Made by a program: the position numbers and the translations under genes | Part shown: positions 56,002 to 63,394 of the stretch, piece after piece | Layout: every line of letters begins with the position of its first letter | How positions within the stretch are numbered: the stretch's first letter is position 1 | Source: Bordetella genomosp. 9 | GTDB taxonomy: Bacteria > Pseudomonadota > Gammaproteobacteria > Burkholderiales > Burkholderiaceae_B | NCBI RefSeq assembly: GCF_002261425.1 | Contig: NZ_NEVJ01000002.1 | Location: 620,001 to 684,000 of the forward strand | Direction of reading: 5' to 3' | DNA: 64,000 nt | The notes under the pieces: generated by a model | What the model saw: only the letters and a program-made list of their open reading frames with translations | Databases searched by the model: none | Told to the model about the DNA's origin: nothing

Positions 56002-56796
56002 GTGCAGGCCAGCGAAACGCGGATTGCCATCCTGACGCGTCCTCCGGGTCGTAACGAAAGCCTGGCGGCACGTCTGGAAAACGCCGGGTGGCAGGTGCGC
56101 ACCTGGCCGGCGCTGGACATAGAGCCAGTGCCGTCCGGGGCGGCCGGCATCCCGCTGCCGCGCGACTTCGACCTGGCGGTGTTCGTCAGTGGCAACGCGG
56201 CCGCTCAATACCTGGATCAATTGCGCGCGCTGGGTTGGGGCGCCTGGCCTGCATCGTGCGTCATAGGCGCCGTCGGTCCCGCCACCGCCGCGCGCCTGCG
56301 CGACTCCGGCAGTCTGGATGGCTCATGCACCATCGTGCACCCGGCGGTGGACGCGCCGCGCCACGATTCCGAAGCGTTGTGGGATCTGCTGGCCGCGCGC
56401 GGGCCCATCCCGCGCCGGGTGCTGTTGGTACGCGGTACGGCAGGGCGTGACTGGCTGGCCGAACAGCTGCGCGGCCATGGCGCCGACGTCCATGCCCACG
56501 CCGTCTACCGGCGCGTGCCTGTGCGCTGGGATGCCGAGGCGCTCGCGCAACTGCGGCGCTGGACGGCCGCCGGCTGCCATCCCGCCTGGCTGTTGACCAG
56601 CGGCGCCACCGTCGAAGCCGTGCGCGCGAATGTCGACCAGGGCGCGTCGCCGGAATGGTGGCAGGCCTGCCGGTTCGTTTTGACTCATCCGCGCCTGGTT
56701 GAGCTGCTGGGCCTGCCGCCGGCACGGGCGGCTTCGTCGGTCCGCTTGTGCGCGCCGGCGGATGATGCCATCTTTAATGCTTTTGTTTCCGGTTGA
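56002..56796 (+). CDS. hemD: Uroporphyrinogen-III synthase
   Basis: HemD closes and inverts ring D of hydroxymethylbilane. The family is poorly conserved in sequence. This 264-residue protein has the expected start ETRIAILTRPPGRNESLAAR, a LPRDFDLAVFVSGNAAAQYL stretch, VIGAVGPATAARLRDSG, and the HAVYRRVPVRWDAEALAQLR region. The GTG start at 56002 follows GGAG, 16 nt after hemC. The reading frame is open far upstream inside hemC, which is shadow sequence. Confidence 0.9.
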   Translation: MQASETRIAILTRPPGRNESLAARLENAGWQVRTWPALDIEPVPSGAAGIPLPRDFDLAVFVSGNAAAQYLDQLRALGWGAWPASCVIGAVGPATAARLRDSGSLDGSCTIVHPAVDAPRHDSEALWDLLAARGPIPRRVLLVRGTAGRDWLAEQLRGHGADVHAHAVYRRVPVRWDAEALAQLRRWTAAGCHPAWLLTSGATVEAVRANVDQGASPEWWQACRFVLTHPRLVELLGLPPARAASSVRLCAPADDAIFNAFVSG

Positions 56797-56834
56797 GTCA
56801 TCGTTTCGCATTCGTACCGAATACAATCGCCTCC

Positions 56835-58058
56835 ATGACAGAAAAGATTCCTGCCACTGGTCCGGCCGCGATGCCGGCCGCCTCCAGCGATCCGGCATCT
56901 GCCGACGTCCATCCCACCGCCTCGAAAGCGCCGCCATCGAGCCCCCGGGCGCCGCGCGGCGCCCGCAAGGGCGGGGCTTCGCCCCTGGTCGCCACCCTGG
57001 TTGTCGTGACATTGCTGGCGCTGGTCCTGGTGGCCGCGCTGTGGATGCAGCGGCAGCAGTTCCTGGCCGCCGGTCGTGAAGTCGCCACCCGCCTGGACAG
57101 CCTGAATACGACGCTGGGCCAGACCCGTTCGGAAACCCGCCAGGCGCTGGCGCTGGCGCAGCAACAGAGCGACAAGGTCGCCGCCCTGGAATCCACCCTC
57201 CAGGAAACCCAGAGCCAGTACACGGCCCTGCAGCAGGCGTGGCAGGACTTCAATGAGAACGTCAGCGACGATGTCCTGATCAACGACGTCGATCGCCTGT
57301 TGACCATCGCCGACCAGCAACTGCGCCTGGGCGGCAGCGTCAGCAACGCCATCGTCGCGATGGAGACGGCGCAATCCCGCCTGGCGCGCGCCGCGCGGCC
57401 GCGCTATGCCAGCCTGCAGCAGACCATCAACGGCGACCTGGATCGCCTGCGCGCGGTCAAGACCATCGACGTGCCGGTCCAGGCGGGCCGTATCGAACGG
57501 CTGGTGAACCTGGTCGGCAAGGCGCCCCTGCTGGTGCCGGACGCCGCCTCGGCGAACAACGCCGCGCCCGTGGCCCCGGCGTCCACGGATACGCCGCCGG
57601 CCGCCGCGCCCGCCCAGCCCGATGTCCCCGCCGATGCCGCCTGGTGGCAGCGCTGGCGCGCCGAAATCGCGTCCTGGCCTGGCCGCGCCGGCAGCGCGCT
57701 GACGCACGAACTGGGCGACCTGGTGCGTGTGCAGCGGGTCGACGAACCGGCGGCATTGCTGCTGTCCACCGAGCAGGCGGATCAGCTGCGTTCCACGCTG
57801 CGCCAACGGCTGCTGACGGTGCAGCTGGCGCTGTTGATGCGCCAGCCCGCCATCTGGAAAAGCGAGCTCGACACCATCACCCGCACGCTCGACACCTATT
57901 ACGATCGCCGCTCGCCCGATACGCTGGCGGCGCTGGGCCTGACGCGCGAGCTCTCCCAGGTGCAGGTCGCGACGCCCATGCCCGATCTGTCGGACAGCCT
58001 GGGAGCCATCGCCGCGCTGCGCGCGGATGGCGCCAGCGCCGTCAAGGGACGGGACTGA
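56835..58058 (+). CDS. hemX: HemX-like membrane protein (uroporphyrinogen-III C-methyltransferase family annotation)
   Basis: This 407-residue protein has a short disordered Pro/Ala N-terminus, one membrane helix (VATLVVVTLLALVLVAALWM), and a long coiled-coil region (TTLGQTRSETRQALALAQQQ). The HemX domain follows (INDVDRLLTIADQQLRLGGS). Despite old names it has no methyltransferase site; it is thought to organise haem-pathway enzymes. Start at 56835 (MTEKIPATG) or at the TTG 56793 overlapping the hemD stop. hemY starts 3 nt after the stop. Confidence 0.88.
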   Translation: MTEKIPATGPAAMPAASSDPASADVHPTASKAPPSSPRAPRGARKGGASPLVATLVVVTLLALVLVAALWMQRQQFLAAGREVATRLDSLNTTLGQTRSETRQALALAQQQSDKVAALESTLQETQSQYTALQQAWQDFNENVSDDVLINDVDRLLTIADQQLRLGGSVSNAIVAMETAQSRLARAARPRYASLQQTINGDLDRLRAVKTIDVPVQAGRIERLVNLVGKAPLLVPDAASANNAAPVAPASTDTPPAAAPAQPDVPADAAWWQRWRAEIASWPGRAGSALTHELGDLVRVQRVDEPAALLLSTEQADQLRSTLRQRLLTVQLALLMRQPAIWKSELDTITRTLDTYYDRRSPDTLAALGLTRELSQVQVATPMPDLSDSLGAIAALRADGASAVKGRD

Positions 58059-58061
58059 TCC

Positions 58062-59684
58062 ATGCGCGCCTGGTTCTGGACGTTGTTGCTCGCGGTCGTC
58101 GCCGTCGCGGTGGCCGTGGTGCTGCGGGCGCATCCCGGCAATGTGTTGCTGCTGGTCTGGCCCTATCGGATCGAACTGTCGCTGACGCTCGCGGTGTTGC
58201 TGCTGGTCGCGCTGTTCGTCGCCATTTACGTGGGTTTGCGCCTGCTGGCGTGGCTGCTGGCCATCCCGGATCGCATGCGCGCCTGGCGTGGCCGCCGGGC
58301 GCAGGCCCGCGATCATGAACTGCTGGAGCGCGGCTGGATCGGCCTGCTGGAAGGCCGCTACGCGCACGCCGAAAAGGATCTGGTCAAGCTGCTGGACCAG
58401 ACCAAGGCGCGCAACCGCCGCGTGCTGGCCGCCCTGTCGGCGGCGCGCGCGGCGCAGGGCCTGGGCGAATTCGTGCGGCGTGACGTCATGCTGGATCGCG
58501 CGCGCGAAGAGGCGGGCAGCGACCCTGGGCTGATCGAAGCCGTGGCGACCGTCAACGCGGACCTGCTGCTCGAGCAAGGCCAGCCGGAACGGGCGCTGGA
58601 AGTGCTGGCGCCGCTCCAGGATGGCGGCGCCCGGCATCTGCACACCTTGCGCCTGTTGCTGCGGGCCGAACGTGCGCTGGGCCATCACGAACGCGTATTC
58701 ACCCTGGCGCGCGGCCTGTCGCGCCGCGGCGCGCTGGCACGCGACGACGCCGCGCGCATCATCGACGTTTCCGGCGCCGCGCGCCTGCGCGCTGCGGATG
58801 GTGACGCCTGGCGCGCGATCTGGAAGGATCTCAAGGCCGAGGAACGCCTGCTGCCGGATATCGCGCTGGCGGGCGCGGCCGCCTTCGAAGCAGCCGGCGA
58901 AGCCGACGAGGCCGCCCGCATATTGGAAACGGCCATCGCGCAGGGCTTCGACCCTCGCCTGTTGAACGCCTATTCGCGCTGCGACGCCCAGCAGGTTCCC
59001 CGCCGCCTGGAGCGCGCCGAAAAATGGCTGCAGCAGCGTCCGGCGGATCCCGACGTGCTGACCGCGCTGGGCATGCTTTGCCTGACCGGCCAGCTTTGGG
59101 GCCAGGCGGAACGCTATCTGCGCCGCGCCGTCGAACGGCGCGCCGATGCGCGCACCCATGCGCTGCTGGGCAGCCTGTACGACCGCCTGGATCGCCAGGG
59201 CGACGCCATCCGGCATTGGCGGCTGGCCACGGCTGCGGGGATCGCGCTACCCGTACTGGCGGGCGACGAAGCCTTGCCGCCCGCCGATACGGACGCGGAC
59301 CCGTCGCGCGTGGATCCCGAAAGCGGCTTCCTCTCGGACGCGGCGGATGCGCCGGCGCCCGCGAGCAGGCTGGTGCACGATCCGCTGCCCGACGAAGCGC
59401 CCGTGGCGGACTACGTGCTCGATCCCGACGCGCGTGGACATGCGCGGCCCCTGCTGGCCGATCCGGCGCCGTCGGCACCATCCCCCGTGTCCGCGCCGCT
59501 GGCGGCTGAATCGCCGGCCGACCTGGAAGACTACTTCGATAGCGCGCCGCTCCCCGTCACCCGTCTGGACGACGAAGATCCGCAGCCGGCCGCCCCGACC
59601 GGCGCCGCGGCGTCCAGGCGCGACGACTTCGCCGCGGATACGCCGTTCAAGCCGGGCGGCCCCGGCACCGACGGCAAGTCCTGA
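58062..59684 (+). CDS. hemY: HemY tetratricopeptide membrane protein
   Basis: This HemY-type protein is anchored by two N-terminal helices (FWTLLLAVVAVAVAVVLRAH and LSLTLAVLLLVALFVAIYVG). A TPR-rich domain of about 320 residues follows with A-x-x-x-L-x-x-G patterns (GRYAHAEKDLVKLLDQTKAR). A Pro/Ala/Asp-rich tail of about 130 residues is longer than in the usual 400-residue family members and is probably disordered. It likely works with HemX at the membrane. No enzymatic domain is present. Confidence 0.9.
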   Translation: MRAWFWTLLLAVVAVAVAVVLRAHPGNVLLLVWPYRIELSLTLAVLLLVALFVAIYVGLRLLAWLLAIPDRMRAWRGRRAQARDHELLERGWIGLLEGRYAHAEKDLVKLLDQTKARNRRVLAALSAARAAQGLGEFVRRDVMLDRAREEAGSDPGLIEAVATVNADLLLEQGQPERALEVLAPLQDGGARHLHTLRLLLRAERALGHHERVFTLARGLSRRGALARDDAARIIDVSGAARLRAADGDAWRAIWKDLKAEERLLPDIALAGAAAFEAAGEADEAARILETAIAQGFDPRLLNAYSRCDAQQVPRRLERAEKWLQQRPADPDVLTALGMLCLTGQLWGQAERYLRRAVERRADARTHALLGSLYDRLDRQGDAIRHWRLATAAGIALPVLAGDEALPPADTDADPSRVDPESGFLSDAADAPAPASRLVHDPLPDEAPVADYVLDPDARGHARPLLADPAPSAPSPVSAPLAAESPADLEDYFDSAPLPVTRLDDEDPQPAAPTGAAASRRDDFAADTPFKPGGPGTDGKS

Positions 59685-59710
59685 TTCCTTTCCATCATGA
59701 AGGTTGAACC

Positions 59711-60247
59711 ATGAGTCTCGATCACGTCCCTCCCGGCTCCAAGCTGCCGGATGAATTCAACGTCATCATCGAAATCCCCATGAACGCGGACCCGGTGAAG
59801 TACGAGGTCGACAAGGACACGGGCGCCGTGTTCGTCGACCGCTTCATGCTGACCGCCATGCACTATCCCTGCAACTACGGCTACATTCCTCAGACGCTGT
59901 CGGAAGACGGCGATCCCGCCGACGTCCTGGTGATCACGCCGTTTCCGATCCAGATCGGCTCGGTGATCCGCTGCCGCGCCCTGGGCGTGCTGGAAATGGA
60001 CGACGAATCCGGGGGCGACGCCAAGCTGCTGGCCGTGCCCGTGGACAAGCTCTATCCCCCTTACCGGAACATCAAGTCCTACCAGGACCTGCCGGAAGAA
60101 GACATCCGCCGTATCCAGCACTTCTTTGAACATTACAAAGACCTGGAAAAGGGCAAATGGGTGAAGGTCAAGGGCTGGAAGGGCGTCGACGCCGCGCACG
60201 AGGAAATCACCCGCAGCGCCGAGCGTCACGCCAAGGGCGGCAAGTAG
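59711..60247 (+). CDS. ppa: Inorganic pyrophosphatase
   Basis: Family I soluble pyrophosphatase hydrolyses PPi to phosphate. The 178-residue protein has the signature DGDPADVLV (metal-binding Asp residues), the early [20 protein letters not shown] stretch, and [12 protein letters not shown]. The C-terminal [18 protein letters not shown] closes the active site. A terminator follows 24 nt after the stop. Confidence 0.97.
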   Translation: MSLDHVPPGSKLPDEFNVIIEIPMNADPVKYEVDKDTGAVFVDRFMLTAMHYPCNYGYIPQTLSEDGDPADVLVITPFPIQIGSVIRCRALGVLEMDDESGGDAKLLAVPVDKLYPPYRNIKSYQDLPEEDIRRIQHFFEHYKDLEKGKWVKVKGWKGVDAAHEEITRSAERHAKGGK

Positions 60248-60270
60248 GCGTCCCTGCTTTCGACCAGACC

Positions 60271-60296
60271 AAAAGGGCCGGCTTGCCGGCCTTTTT
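60271..60296 (+). terminator. Intrinsic terminator after ppa
   Basis: The stem GGCCGGC-type repeat (GCCGGC-TT-GCCGGC, 60277-60290) is extended by G-C and A-T pairs, with A's before and five Ts after. It can act in both directions. Confidence 0.88.
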
Positions 60297-60383
60297 GCTG
60301 CCCGCCCGCCGCGAAACGATTACACTCGCGCATGATTATTTCAGCGCCCGTCGACGGGTCGCATCTCCAACGAGGTCAACAGC

Positions 60384-61079
60384 ATGGACTACGTTTTGCC
60401 CCCTCAGCCCGCCATGGCCGTTCCGGTAGCGGGAACCAGCGCCTTGTTTCCGGTTCGCCGCGTGTATTGCGTTGGACGCAATTACGCTGAGCATGCCAAG
60501 GAGATGGGCTTCACCGGACGCGAAGATCCGTTCTTCTTCTGCAAGCCGGCCGATGCGATCATCGCCGTGCGGGATGGCGAAACGGGCAAGATGCCCTATC
60601 CCTCGAAGACCTCGAACCTGCACTACGAAATGGAACTGGTCGTGGCCATCGGCAAGGCCGGCAAGGACATCCCGGTCGAAAAGGCGAACGAGCACATCTG
60701 GGGCTATGCGCTGGGCCTGGACATGACGCGCCGCGACCTGCAGGGCGAAGCGAAGAAGCTGGGCCGTCCCTGGGAAGTGGGCAAGGCCTTCGACCAATCG
60801 GCTCCCCTGGGTCCCATCCATCCCGTGGCCAAGACCGGCATCATGGAAAAAGCCGACATCTGGCTGGACGTGAACGGCACGCGCAAGCAGGGCAGCAACA
60901 TCAGCGAACTGATCTGGAATATCCCGGAAAGCATCGCCTACCTGTCCGGCCTGTTCGAGTTGCAGCCTGGCGATCTGATCTTTACCGGCACGCCTGAAGG
61001 CGTGGGCGCCGTGGTCAAGAACGACCTGATGGTGGGTGGTGTTGCGGGTCTGGGCGAGCTGCGCGTCCAGGTGGTGTGA
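60384..61079 (+). CDS. Fumarylacetoacetate hydrolase (FAH) family protein
   Basis: This 231-residue FAH-fold hydrolase/isomerase has VYCVGRNYAEHAKEMGF at the start, the metal-binding residues in LHYEMELVVAIGK and GLDMTRRDLQ, and the GDLIFTGTPEGVGAV loop near the end. Members act on acylpyruvates, oxaloacetate or aromatic ring-cleavage products. The compact length resembles the FahD/YcgM acylpyruvase group; the substrate is not settled. Confidence 0.9.
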   Translation: MDYVLPPQPAMAVPVAGTSALFPVRRVYCVGRNYAEHAKEMGFTGREDPFFFCKPADAIIAVRDGETGKMPYPSKTSNLHYEMELVVAIGKAGKDIPVEKANEHIWGYALGLDMTRRDLQGEAKKLGRPWEVGKAFDQSAPLGPIHPVAKTGIMEKADIWLDVNGTRKQGSNISELIWNIPESIAYLSGLFELQPGDLIFTGTPEGVGAVVKNDLMVGGVAGLGELRVQVV

Positions 61080-61125
61080 ACGATCGCTGCCGCGCAAGGC
61101 AGGATCAGATGAAGGAGAGCAAACC

Positions 61126-61257
61126 ATGCGCTCGAAGATGATGCTGACGACGTTGGTGGTCTTTGCGATGGTTTTGGCAGGTTGCAATACGGTTGCCGGC
61201 GCGGGCAAGGACCTGCAGCGCGCTGGCAACGCCATCACCAACGCCGCGGAGAAGTAA
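61126..61257 (+). CDS. Entericidin A/B family lipoprotein (second copy)
   Basis: This 43-residue precursor has signal and lipobox MMLTTLVVFAMVLAGC and mature motif CNTVAGAGKDLQRAGNAITN. A GAAGGAGAG site precedes the ATG. It is related to the entericidin at 29179 (CNTV[SA]GAGKD shared) but diverged elsewhere. A terminator follows 25 nt after the stop. No antidote gene is adjacent. Confidence 0.92.
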   Translation: MRSKMMLTTLVVFAMVLAGCNTVAGAGKDLQRAGNAITNAAEK

Positions 61258-61282
61258 GCCTCGCGTCGCCGTGCCTGGCATG

Positions 61283-61306
61283 ACGCCGCCTTCGGGCGGC
61301 GTTTTT
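61283..61306 (+). terminator. Intrinsic terminator after entericidin
   Basis: The stem ACGCCGCC/GGCGGCGT with loop TTCG is followed by TTTT. It is the last core-genome element before the island boundary. Confidence 0.92.
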
Positions 61307-61448
61307 CGTTGGGCGCGCCTGTCCGGGACTGTCGTCCGTGCCGCGCGGGATCGGCCGTGTGATGTTTCGATCCAGCTCGGCATGTACGAATAGGCGCCGC
61401 CACCGGCGATGCGCACACTGGACGCCTACCTGATCCACGGAGGCATCC
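61307..61448. other. Short gap before island boundary
   Basis: I see no gene here. Together with the terminator and the remnant that follows, the 61258-61594 stretch holds only those elements. A GGAGG site at 61439-61443 belongs to the truncated ORF that starts at 61449. Confidence 0.5.
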
Positions 61449-61652
61449 ATGCGCAAACATCAGCGGCTGCAGCGCGGCCAGGGCATGACCGAATACATGA
61501 CAGTTTCTGAGACCCGCGTATTTATTGGCTTTGCGGGGTGGTCCTGTCTAAAAATCCAACAGGTGTCTAAAACCGCCTGTCCAAAACTGGATGTCTATCC
61601 AGCTTTCTTCCGCGGGCTGGCGACTACCTTGGCGCTCTTGTCGCGGAGGTAG
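61449..61652 (+). pseudogene. Truncated Flp/TadE-like gene start fused to island sequence
   Basis: After a perfect GGAGG site, the ORF begins MRKHQRLQRGQGMTEY. In Flp pilins and TadE-like proteins GQGMTEY is directly followed by a hydrophobic helix (IIVVALIA type). Here the frame instead continues MTVSETRVFIGFAGWSC, which is not hydrophobic, and runs into the integrase region in the other direction. The break lies at about 61497-61500. The simplest reading is that an element integrated just after the sixteenth codon and displaced the rest of the gene. Confidence 0.55.
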
Positions 61653-62563
61653 ATCCGGGTCGTTCGGCGGTCCGTATGGCCCAGCAGGGCGGTGGGGTCG
61701 ATGCCCTGACGCTCGGCTTCGGTGCCCGACATGGCGCGCAAGTCGTGCAGGGTGACGTTCTCGACGCCGGCCTTGCCTGCGGCCAGCTTGAATGCCCGCC
61801 AAACGTTCGGATGGGCCCGCAGGCGCCCGCGGCGGCCGGCCAGAATGTACGTCATGGCCTGCACTTGGCCAACGGTTTTCTTGGCCCGCTCAATGGCTTC
61901 TCGAAGCTCCGGCGTCCAGCCGACGATCAGCTTCTTGCCGGTCTTCTGCTGCTCGATGAAGACGCCTTCCTCCTGCAGGTGGCCACGCTCGATCTTGAGC
62001 ACGTCGCCGATCCGCTGGCCGGTGAGGTAACAGAGGTCCATGACGCACTGCAACCAGGGCGCCGAGTGCTGGTAGATCGCCGCGTATTCCTGGTCGCTGA
62101 TGAGCCGGTCGCGGGACCGTTGCTTGAACCGCTGCACGCTGACGGTGGGGTCGGCCTGCACCAGCTCTCGGTCCAGGGCCCAGCGGAAGACCAGCCGCAG
62201 GACCGTCAGCATGCGATTGGCGATCGCCTGCCGGTCCTTGAAGCCGTCCATCATCTGGACGATGTCGCCGTGCCTGACCTGCTCGGGCCGGAAGTCGGCG
62301 AAAACCTCCTTCAGCAACTGTGCACAGTGCTGGTACTGCTTGACGGTCGCCGGCGCGCGCCCGTCCGTGACTGCCGGCAGAGCCTTGTCAATGAGGGCTA
62401 CCATGCCGTCCTTTGGGGCGGCCACCAGCCGGGCGTATTCCGTCAGGGCCTGGTGCAGGTCGCCGCCCAGGCGCTGCCATTTCCCTTGCTTAACGAGATA
62501 GTAGGCGCCGTGCTTCTGGTAAACGCACGCGGGGAGGTGTCGGTCCTTGGTTCTTGTTCGCAT
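61595..62563 (-). CDS. Tyrosine recombinase/integrase
   Basis: This phage-type integrase has 322 residues from the start at 62563 (MRTRTKDRHLPACVYQ). An N-terminal arm-binding and SAM-like core-binding part precedes the catalytic domain. Its active-site residues are R in LTGQRIGDVLKI, K in KTGKKLIVGW, HxxR in LHDLRAMSG, H in LLGHTD and the nucleophile Y in TRIYLRD. Its stop is about 95 nt from the presumed junction, as expected for an int gene next to attL/R. The frame upstream overlaps the DUF4224 gene by 74 nt. Confidence 0.93.
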   Translation of the reverse strand: MRTRTKDRHLPACVYQKHGAYYLVKQGKWQRLGGDLHQALTEYARLVAAPKDGMVALIDKALPAVTDGRAPATVKQYQHCAQLLKEVFADFRPEQVRHGDIVQMMDGFKDRQAIANRMLTVLRLVFRWALDRELVQADPTVSVQRFKQRSRDRLISDQEYAAIYQHSAPWLQCVMDLCYLTGQRIGDVLKIERGHLQEEGVFIEQQKTGKKLIVGWTPELREAIERAKKTVGQVQAMTYILAGRRGRLRAHPNVWRAFKLAAGKAGVENVTLHDLRAMSGTEAERQGIDPTALLGHTDRRTTRIYLRDKSAKVVASPRKKAG

Positions 62564-62720
62564 AGCCCAACGCGGCTTCCATGGCGGCCCGGAGCACGAC
62601 AGGTGTGCCGTCCGGCCGGATCTTGAAGGGGATGCCCAGCTGCTTAAGGGCGTCACATTGTGCCCCTTTCCGCGAGCGGTGCGTCAATTCGGTGATTTCC
62701 TCGGGGGTGAGCGTGATCAC
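62490..62720 (-). CDS. DUF4224 small protein (excisionase-like position)
   Basis: This 76-residue protein reads ITLTPEEITELTHRSRKGAQ, then CDALKQLGIPFKIRPDGTPV, VLRAAMEAALG, the exact DUF4224 layout. The GTG start at 62720 follows a clear AGGGGGA site. Its genes typically sit next to phage integrase genes, and a role as directionality factor has been guessed but not proven to my knowledge. Its start overlaps the 3' end of the upstream gene by 4 nt (GTGA). Confidence 0.85.
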   Translation of the reverse strand: MITLTPEEITELTHRSRKGAQCDALKQLGIPFKIRPDGTPVVLRAAMEAALGYANKNQGPTPPRVRLPEARRLLSR

Positions 62721-63037
62721 GGGTTTCCCCCTGGAACCTCCGGCCCGCCGGCCGCCACAGACCCGCGGTGGACCAGGCAGGATGATCCGGAGGTCGCCGG
62801 CGGCGTCCCCTCGGGCTGGCCGGGTTCACCTCCTAGCGCAGCGGCAGCGCTCAGATCGGCAATGGCCTGCGCATATCCCGCCTGATAGCCATCCCACGAC
62901 GATTGCACGTAGGGGTTGCTGTAGTCGCCCGCCGTATTCCGCGCTCGCACTGCGCCCTTGTCCCAGGCTTCGAACTTCTGGCGTAGGTCGGCTGGCGCCG
63001 CCTTCGCCGCTCTCCTGAGCAGGTCGTTAGCGTCCAT
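62717..63037 (-). CDS. Hypothetical island protein
   Basis: This 106-residue protein starts MDANDLLRRAAKAAPADLRQ (AAGGAG site, 7 nt spacing). The central stretch YSNPYVQSSWDGYQAGYAQA is followed by a low-complexity Gly/Pro C-terminus. No family is recognised. It overlaps the next gene of the minus-strand operon by 4 nt (TGA/GTG), so it is translated with the DUF4224 and integrase genes. Confidence 0.7.
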   Translation of the reverse strand: MDANDLLRRAAKAAPADLRQKFEAWDKGAVRARNTAGDYSNPYVQSSWDGYQAGYAQAIADLSAAAALGGEPGQPEGTPPATSGSSCLVHRGSVAAGGPEVPGGNP

Positions 63038-63269
63038 CGCCGGGCTCCTTCGCCAGTTTCGCTGCGCGCCGAAGTTCCTTGATGAAGACCTCCAGCATGT
63101 AGACCGGCACGTTGATGCGGTTGTCGCCGTTGGAGATCCAGATCTCCGCCTGGTGGCCGTAGTGACCAATGCAGACTGCCGGGCCGTAGTGTTCGTCCAT
63201 GGTGGGGTCAGGCGGCATCGTGAGGGCGGCGGTGCAGGTTTCGCCCACGCTGAATTTAACGAGTCCCAT
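63027..63269 (-). CDS. Hypothetical island protein
   Basis: This 80-residue protein starts at ATG 63269 (MGLVKFSVGETCTAAL); GGGAG lies 6 nt upstream, whereas the earlier ATG at 63275 touches the site. It reads TMDEHYGPAVCIGHYGHQAE, then IWISNGDNRINVPVYMLEVF, a small beta-rich protein with a C-terminal basic helix. No family is recognised. It overlaps the 62717-63037 gene by 11 nt and heads the integrase operon. Confidence 0.65.
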   Translation of the reverse strand: MGLVKFSVGETCTAALTMPPDPTMDEHYGPAVCIGHYGHQAEIWISNGDNRINVPVYMLEVFIKELRRAAKLAKEPGDGR

Positions 63270-63394
63270 GGTCATCTCCCTGTTCTGCGGCACGCTGGGC
63301 GCGGGTGGACGGAAAAGGGGCGGCAGGAACATGTTTTCGCTTGGCAGATTTCTTATTCATAACCTACTCTGCTGGCTTTTGAGTGGAGGAAGGG

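Noticed and set aside
56685..59216. Minus-strand ORF of 843 codons opposite hemX/hemY
   Set aside because: Shadow of hemX and hemY with biased Gln/Arg/Gly composition and no domain.
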